The notes below the pieces were generated by a model. That model saw nothing but the letters and a program-made list of their open reading frames with translations, searched no databases and was not told the origin of the DNA. This document shows, piece after piece, positions 4,401-7,023 of a DNA stretch of 7,023 nt (position 1 is its first letter; each line of letters opens with the position of its first letter). Made by a program: the position numbers and the translations under genes. Source of the DNA: Stenotrophomonas sp. (GTDB lineage: Bacteria; Pseudomonadota; Gammaproteobacteria; Xanthomonadales; Xanthomonadaceae); NCBI GenBank assembly GCA_003510825.1, contig DOKO01000324.1, positions 1 to 7,023 on the forward strand, written 5' to 3'.

Positions 4401-6704
4401 TCAGAAGTCCGCCGCCACCGTCATGAACACCTGGCGCGGGGCGCTGGCATGGATGGCGTAGCGCGTACCGTTCGGGTCGGTCGGTGCGAACGAACTCAGC
4501 TGGCCGGCATAGCGCTTGTTGGTCAGGTTGGTCGCGTTCAACGACACGCGGATGTTGCGCAGGCCCATGCCCGGGCCGAAGTCATAACCGGCGCCCGCAT
4601 CGAAGGTGGTCACACCCGGCACCGACTGGTCGTTGGTGTAGGTGTAGTAGCGCTTGCCGGTGTACTTGGCGCGCAGGCTGGCGAAGAAGCCATCGCGGTT
4701 CCAGCTGATTTCGCTGGACGCCATGCGCTGCGGCGTGTCCACGGTGATCTTGCCGGCCACCGGCACGATCTCGCCACCCGAGGTGTAGTTGTCCTCGTAG
4801 GTAGTCTTGTTCCAGGACAGCGCGTTGTACCACTGCAGGCCGTCGATCGGCTTGAGGATGAAGGTCAGCTCGGCGCCATGGCTCTTCACCGAACCCACGT
4901 TGATGAAGCGGGTGACGCACTCCGGGCGCGTGCCGACTTCGATGCTCGAGCACGGGTTGAGCGACAGCAGGCGGTTGTCGAACGTTACGTTGTAGGCGGC
5001 GATGGACGCCTGGTACTTCTCACCGAAGGTGCGGAAGCCGGCTTCCAGGCTCTTGGACTTTTCCGGTTCCAGCCCGGCGCTGGCCGCGAACGATTCCGGC
5101 GAGACCTGCAGCGGGCCACCGCTGCCGCCACCGACGAAGGCGGCGATGTTCTCGGCATACGAAGCGAACAGCTCGTTGTTGGCATTGAGCTTGAAGCCCA
5201 CGCCGACCTGCGGCAGCACCGATTCCTTGGCGGTCAGCGTGCCCGAAGCGATGCTGGTTTCCACACCGCCCTTGGCGGTGGCGCGCATGCGCGTGTTCGG
5301 GCTCTTCAGGCCCACGTCCACGGTCAGGCGCTGGTCGAGGAAGCGCATGCGGTCCTGCACGTAGAACTGCTGCGTGCGGATGTCGAAGTCCTGGTTGAAC
5401 AGCAGGCGGTCCGGGTTCTTCAGGTACAGATCATCCAGGAACGGGCCGCTGATGTAATAGAAATTGCGCGACACGTTGTGGTCGTTCTGCTCGTACCACA
5501 GGCCGGCTTCCAGTTCGTGGATGCCCACCTGCCACGACAGCGCGGCGGTCAGGCCGTCGCGGTTGATGGTGTAGTTGGTGCTGCGGATGGAGATCGGCAG
5601 CATCTGGTCGGTGCCCGGGTAGGACGGCTGGCCCGGCGCCCACCAGTGGCCCTGGCCACGGTTGTCGTGGTGGTAGGCCACCAGCTTCAGGCGGCCCTGC
5701 TCGCCCAGGCGCAGGTCGGCGTCGACCGAATACAGGTTGTCATCGCGCAGCGCGCGGCTCTGGTAGTAGGCATCGTCGATGCTGTTGACGCCGCCACTGA
5801 ACTGGCACTTGGCCGGATCACGGGTGCCCGGCGCGCAGTAGGCGGCGGCGACGGCGCGGTCCCAGTCCGGTGCGTAGATGTTCCAGTCCCAGCCCAGGCC
5901 GCGGTCCAGCATGTCCTTGGACAGGTAGGCGTAGTTGGCCTGGCTGGCACGCGAGGTGGCGACGAACGCACCGAAGCGATGGTCGCCGACGTTCCACACG
6001 GCCTTGGCGTTGAACTGGCGCGTGGTCTGGTTCTGGTACGGCGCGGCCCACATGTCCTGGTCCTGGTGCACGCCGGAGACATAGGCCGAGAAGCCATTGA
6101 TGTCGCCGGTGTCCACGCGCAGGTAGCCGCGGCGCTGGTTGTTGTCACCGACGGTGACGCTGGCGCGTCCGCCGAATTCGGTGGACGGGTCCATCGAGAA
6201 GTACTGGATGGTGCCGCCGAGGTTGCTGGTGGAGGCCACGCCCAGCGAACCGATGCCCTGCGACAGTTCGGCGCCGGCGAGGTTCTCGGCGATCAGCGCG
6301 CGGGCGATGCTCAGGCCGTTGTAGTTGCCATAGCTGTTGTCGCCCAGCGGAATGCCGTCGAGCGTGTAGCCGAGACGGCTCTTGTCGAAGCCGCGCAGGC
6401 TGATGGTCTGCGATTCTTCGTTGGCGCCGAAGGCATCGTTGGACTGCACCGACACGCCGGGCAGGCGGTCGAGGATCTTCTGGCCACTGGTGCCCGGCGG
6501 CAGCACCTGCTTGTCGACGGCGGTGATGCGCTGCACCTGGCGGGTTTCGCCCTGGCCGATGACGGACACGGTGTCGAGCGTCTGTGCGCTCAGCGCGGCG
6601 TCGGCGGTGGCATCGGTGGTTTCAGCGGCATGAGCGCTGGCGGCGGAAAGCGCGATCGCGACGGCGATCGTGAGGTGTCGGGTCTGCATGTGGATCCATT
6701 GCAT
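4401..6704 (-). CDS. TonB-dependent outer-membrane receptor
   Basis: This 767-residue receptor would import a scarce, large ligand (typically a ferric chelate) across the outer membrane using TonB energy. Order of parts: signal peptide 1-26 (TIAVAIALSAASAHA, cut before AET), a TonB box DTVSVIG (44-50), and a plug domain about 55-175 with ILDRLPGVSVQ (77-87), ISLRGFDKSRLGYTLDGIPLGD-like (101-122) and NLGGTIQYFS (161-170). A 22-strand-type barrel follows, with LEPEKSKSLEAGFR (545-558) and NATNLTNKRYAG (723-734), ending in Phe (VAADF). Two Cys pairs (290/300 and 585/596) probably close extracellular loops by disulfides. There is no N-terminal STN signalling domain and no FecI/FecR pair in the window, so FecA-type surface signalling is not indicated. 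Start: the ATG at 6704 has a weak GGCGGA 8 nt upstream; the ATG at 6689 is equally possible, and a GTG at 6743 would only add a charged non-signal extension. Substrate unknown; a ferric chelate is the default guess. Confidence 0.92.
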   Translation of the reverse strand: MQWIHMQTRHLTIAVAIALSAASAHAAETTDATADAALSAQTLDTVSVIGQGETRQVQRITAVDKQVLPPGTSGQKILDRLPGVSVQSNDAFGANEESQTISLRGFDKSRLGYTLDGIPLGDNSYGNYNGLSIARALIAENLAGAELSQGIGSLGVASTSNLGGTIQYFSMDPSTEFGGRASVTVGDNNQRRGYLRVDTGDINGFSAYVSGVHQDQDMWAAPYQNQTTRQFNAKAVWNVGDHRFGAFVATSRASQANYAYLSKDMLDRGLGWDWNIYAPDWDRAVAAAYCAPGTRDPAKCQFSGGVNSIDDAYYQSRALRDDNLYSVDADLRLGEQGRLKLVAYHHDNRGQGHWWAPGQPSYPGTDQMLPISIRSTNYTINRDGLTAALSWQVGIHELEAGLWYEQNDHNVSRNFYYISGPFLDDLYLKNPDRLLFNQDFDIRTQQFYVQDRMRFLDQRLTVDVGLKSPNTRMRATAKGGVETSIASGTLTAKESVLPQVGVGFKLNANNELFASYAENIAAFVGGGSGGPLQVSPESFAASAGLEPEKSKSLEAGFRTFGEKYQASIAAYNVTFDNRLLSLNPCSSIEVGTRPECVTRFINVGSVKSHGAELTFILKPIDGLQWYNALSWNKTTYEDNYTSGGEIVPVAGKITVDTPQRMASSEISWNRDGFFASLRAKYTGKRYYTYTNDQSVPGVTTFDAGAGYDFGPGMGLRNIRVSLNATNLTNKRYAGQLSSFAPTDPNGTRYAIHASAPRQVFMTVAADF

Positions 6705-6741
6705 GGGGGGAGTCCGCCGTGACTCGGCACGGCGCGAGGCC

Positions 6742-6776
6742 ACTATGCGAATGGAAGATGAAATGTTTTTTACGAA
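6742..6776 (-). promoter_or_regulatory. A/T-rich block, probable receptor promoter zone
   Basis: This is one of the few A/T-rich stretches in the window (about two thirds A or T, including a TTTTTT run at 6766-6771). It lies 38-72 nt upstream of the ATG at 6704, the expected place for the receptor promoter. I could not place a convincing -35/-10 pair. The best alignment to the 19-bp Fur consensus matched too few bases to call a Fur site. Confidence 0.3.
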
Positions 6777-6829
6777 GTGGCGCGGGTGTTGCGGGCAGTG
6801 ACGCGCGTCTCGTTAGTGGGGTTTTGTCG

Positions 6830-6846
6830 GCAGGGCTGCGCCCTGC
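6830..6846. repeat. Perfect 7-bp hairpin
   Basis: Arms gcagggc (6830-6836) and gccctgc (6840-6846) pair perfectly around a TGC loop. There is no T-tract on either side, so it is not a standard intrinsic terminator. It immediately precedes the hexamer array and is probably one module of the composite intergenic element. Confidence 0.6.
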
Positions 6847-6858
6847 ACCCGCTCGATG

Positions 6859-6894
6859 CAACGTCAACGTCAACGTCAACTTCAAAAGCAAAAG
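6859..6894. repeat. Hexanucleotide tandem array (CAACGT)n
   Basis: Three perfect CAACGT units (6859-6876), one CAACTT (6877-6882) and two CAAAAG (6883-6894) stand in unbroken 6-nt phase. Read on the receptor's strand, the array contains TTGACG three times, each close to a -35 hexamer, but no matching -10 lies at a proper distance. It begins about 155 nt upstream of the receptor start. Arrays of this kind can change copy number by slippage. Confidence 0.85.
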
Positions 6895-6911
6895 CCTGCA
6901 TTCCGTGGGAT

Positions 6912-7013
6912 GGCGGGGTGGGTCCGGTTGCGGGGGACGCTGCAAGTACGTCCATGTAAGCTCGGTCGCCGCATCCATGCGGCTCACGCCCCCGCAACCG
7001 GACCCACCCCGCC
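6912..7013. repeat. 102-bp inverted-repeat element with nested hairpin
   Basis: The 25-nt arms 6912-6936 and 6989-7013 are exact reverse complements. The 52-nt centre holds a second perfect palindrome, GCCGCAT-CC-ATGCGGC at 6968-6983. Transcribed from either strand it would give a very stable cruciform-like structure. There is no U-tract, and no gene is visible on its right side within the window, so it could be a bidirectional terminator, a structured leader or a non-autonomous repeat. I recall similar sequence (CTGCAAGTACGTCCATGTAAGCTCGGTCGC) as recurrent in Stenotrophomonas; not verified. Confidence 0.88.
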
Positions 7014-7023
7014 TTCGACAGAC

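Larger units (their letters stand above)
6705..7023. other. Gene-free region upstream of the receptor gene
   Basis: No convincing coding sequence on either strand; the short open frames here run through repeats and have no supporting features. Going away from the receptor start it holds an A/T-rich block (about 6742-6776), a 7-bp hairpin (6830-6846), a hexamer array (6859-6894) and a long inverted repeat (6912-7013). From about 6820 on, the arrangement looks to me like a composite intergenic repeat seen elsewhere in Stenotrophomonas; that is recollection, not a search result. Confidence 0.7.

Noticed and set aside
4449..6722. A 757-codon open frame on the + strand
   Set aside because: It lies antisense to the TonB-dependent receptor, whose domains are unmistakable. 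Long antisense frames are normal in GC-rich genes, and its Val/Ala/Gly/Arg-rich translation has no domain.
6705..6743. GTG start at 6743 for the receptor
   Set aside because: It would put 13 charged residues before the signal peptide; the ATG at 6704 or 6689 gives a normal signal sequence.
6745..6770. A Fur box upstream of the receptor
   Set aside because: The best alignment to GATAATGATAATCATTATC matched only about seven of 19 bases, close to chance.

Overview
The window is GC-rich, with strongly G/C-biased third codon positions. It looks like chromosomal DNA of a xanthomonad gammaproteobacterium, most likely Stenotrophomonas. The evidence is the gene content (a phosphate-selective-type porin, a CitMHS citrate carrier and a TonB-dependent receptor) and the palindromes of the type GGGGTCAGA...GACCCC around CCCTTTCGC/GCGAAAGGG, which I recall as common between genes in that genus. 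The species call is inference; no rRNA or other marker gene is present.

Layout. (1) Positions 1-2999, + strand: a probable operon of three genes. It starts with the 3' part of an OprO/OprP-family anion porin (1-834). A 67-nt gap with a striking C6T2 pyrimidine tract follows, then a CitMHS-family citrate:cation symporter (902-2233). After 25 nt comes a short-chain dehydrogenase closely resembling PhaB acetoacetyl-CoA reductase (2259-2999). (2) Positions 3000-4400: two almost identical ~96-bp palindrome doublets (3008-3103 and 4287-4383) in direct orientation bracket one minus-strand gene (3129-4247). That gene encodes a 372-residue protein of unknown function built from two copies of a DUF4274-like module spaced exactly 200 residues apart. 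(3) Positions 4401-6704, - strand: a complete TonB-dependent outer-membrane receptor with signal peptide, TonB box, plug and barrel. (4) Positions 6705-7023: a gene-free region holding an A/T-rich probable promoter zone, a short hairpin, a CAACGT hexamer array and a perfect 25-bp inverted repeat around a smaller hairpin.

How the genes may work together: the porin could let citrate or its metal complexes cross the outer membrane, and the CitMHS carrier would then take them across the inner membrane. The PhaB-like reductase would act downstream on acyl-CoA intermediates, though that link is weak. The receptor on the opposite strand could supply a ferric chelate such as ferric citrate, but nothing in its sequence fixes the substrate. 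No CRISPR array, tRNA, rRNA, transposase or phage gene was seen. The parts least explained by known biology are the doublet-bracketed duplicated-domain gene and the composite non-coding element at the right edge.
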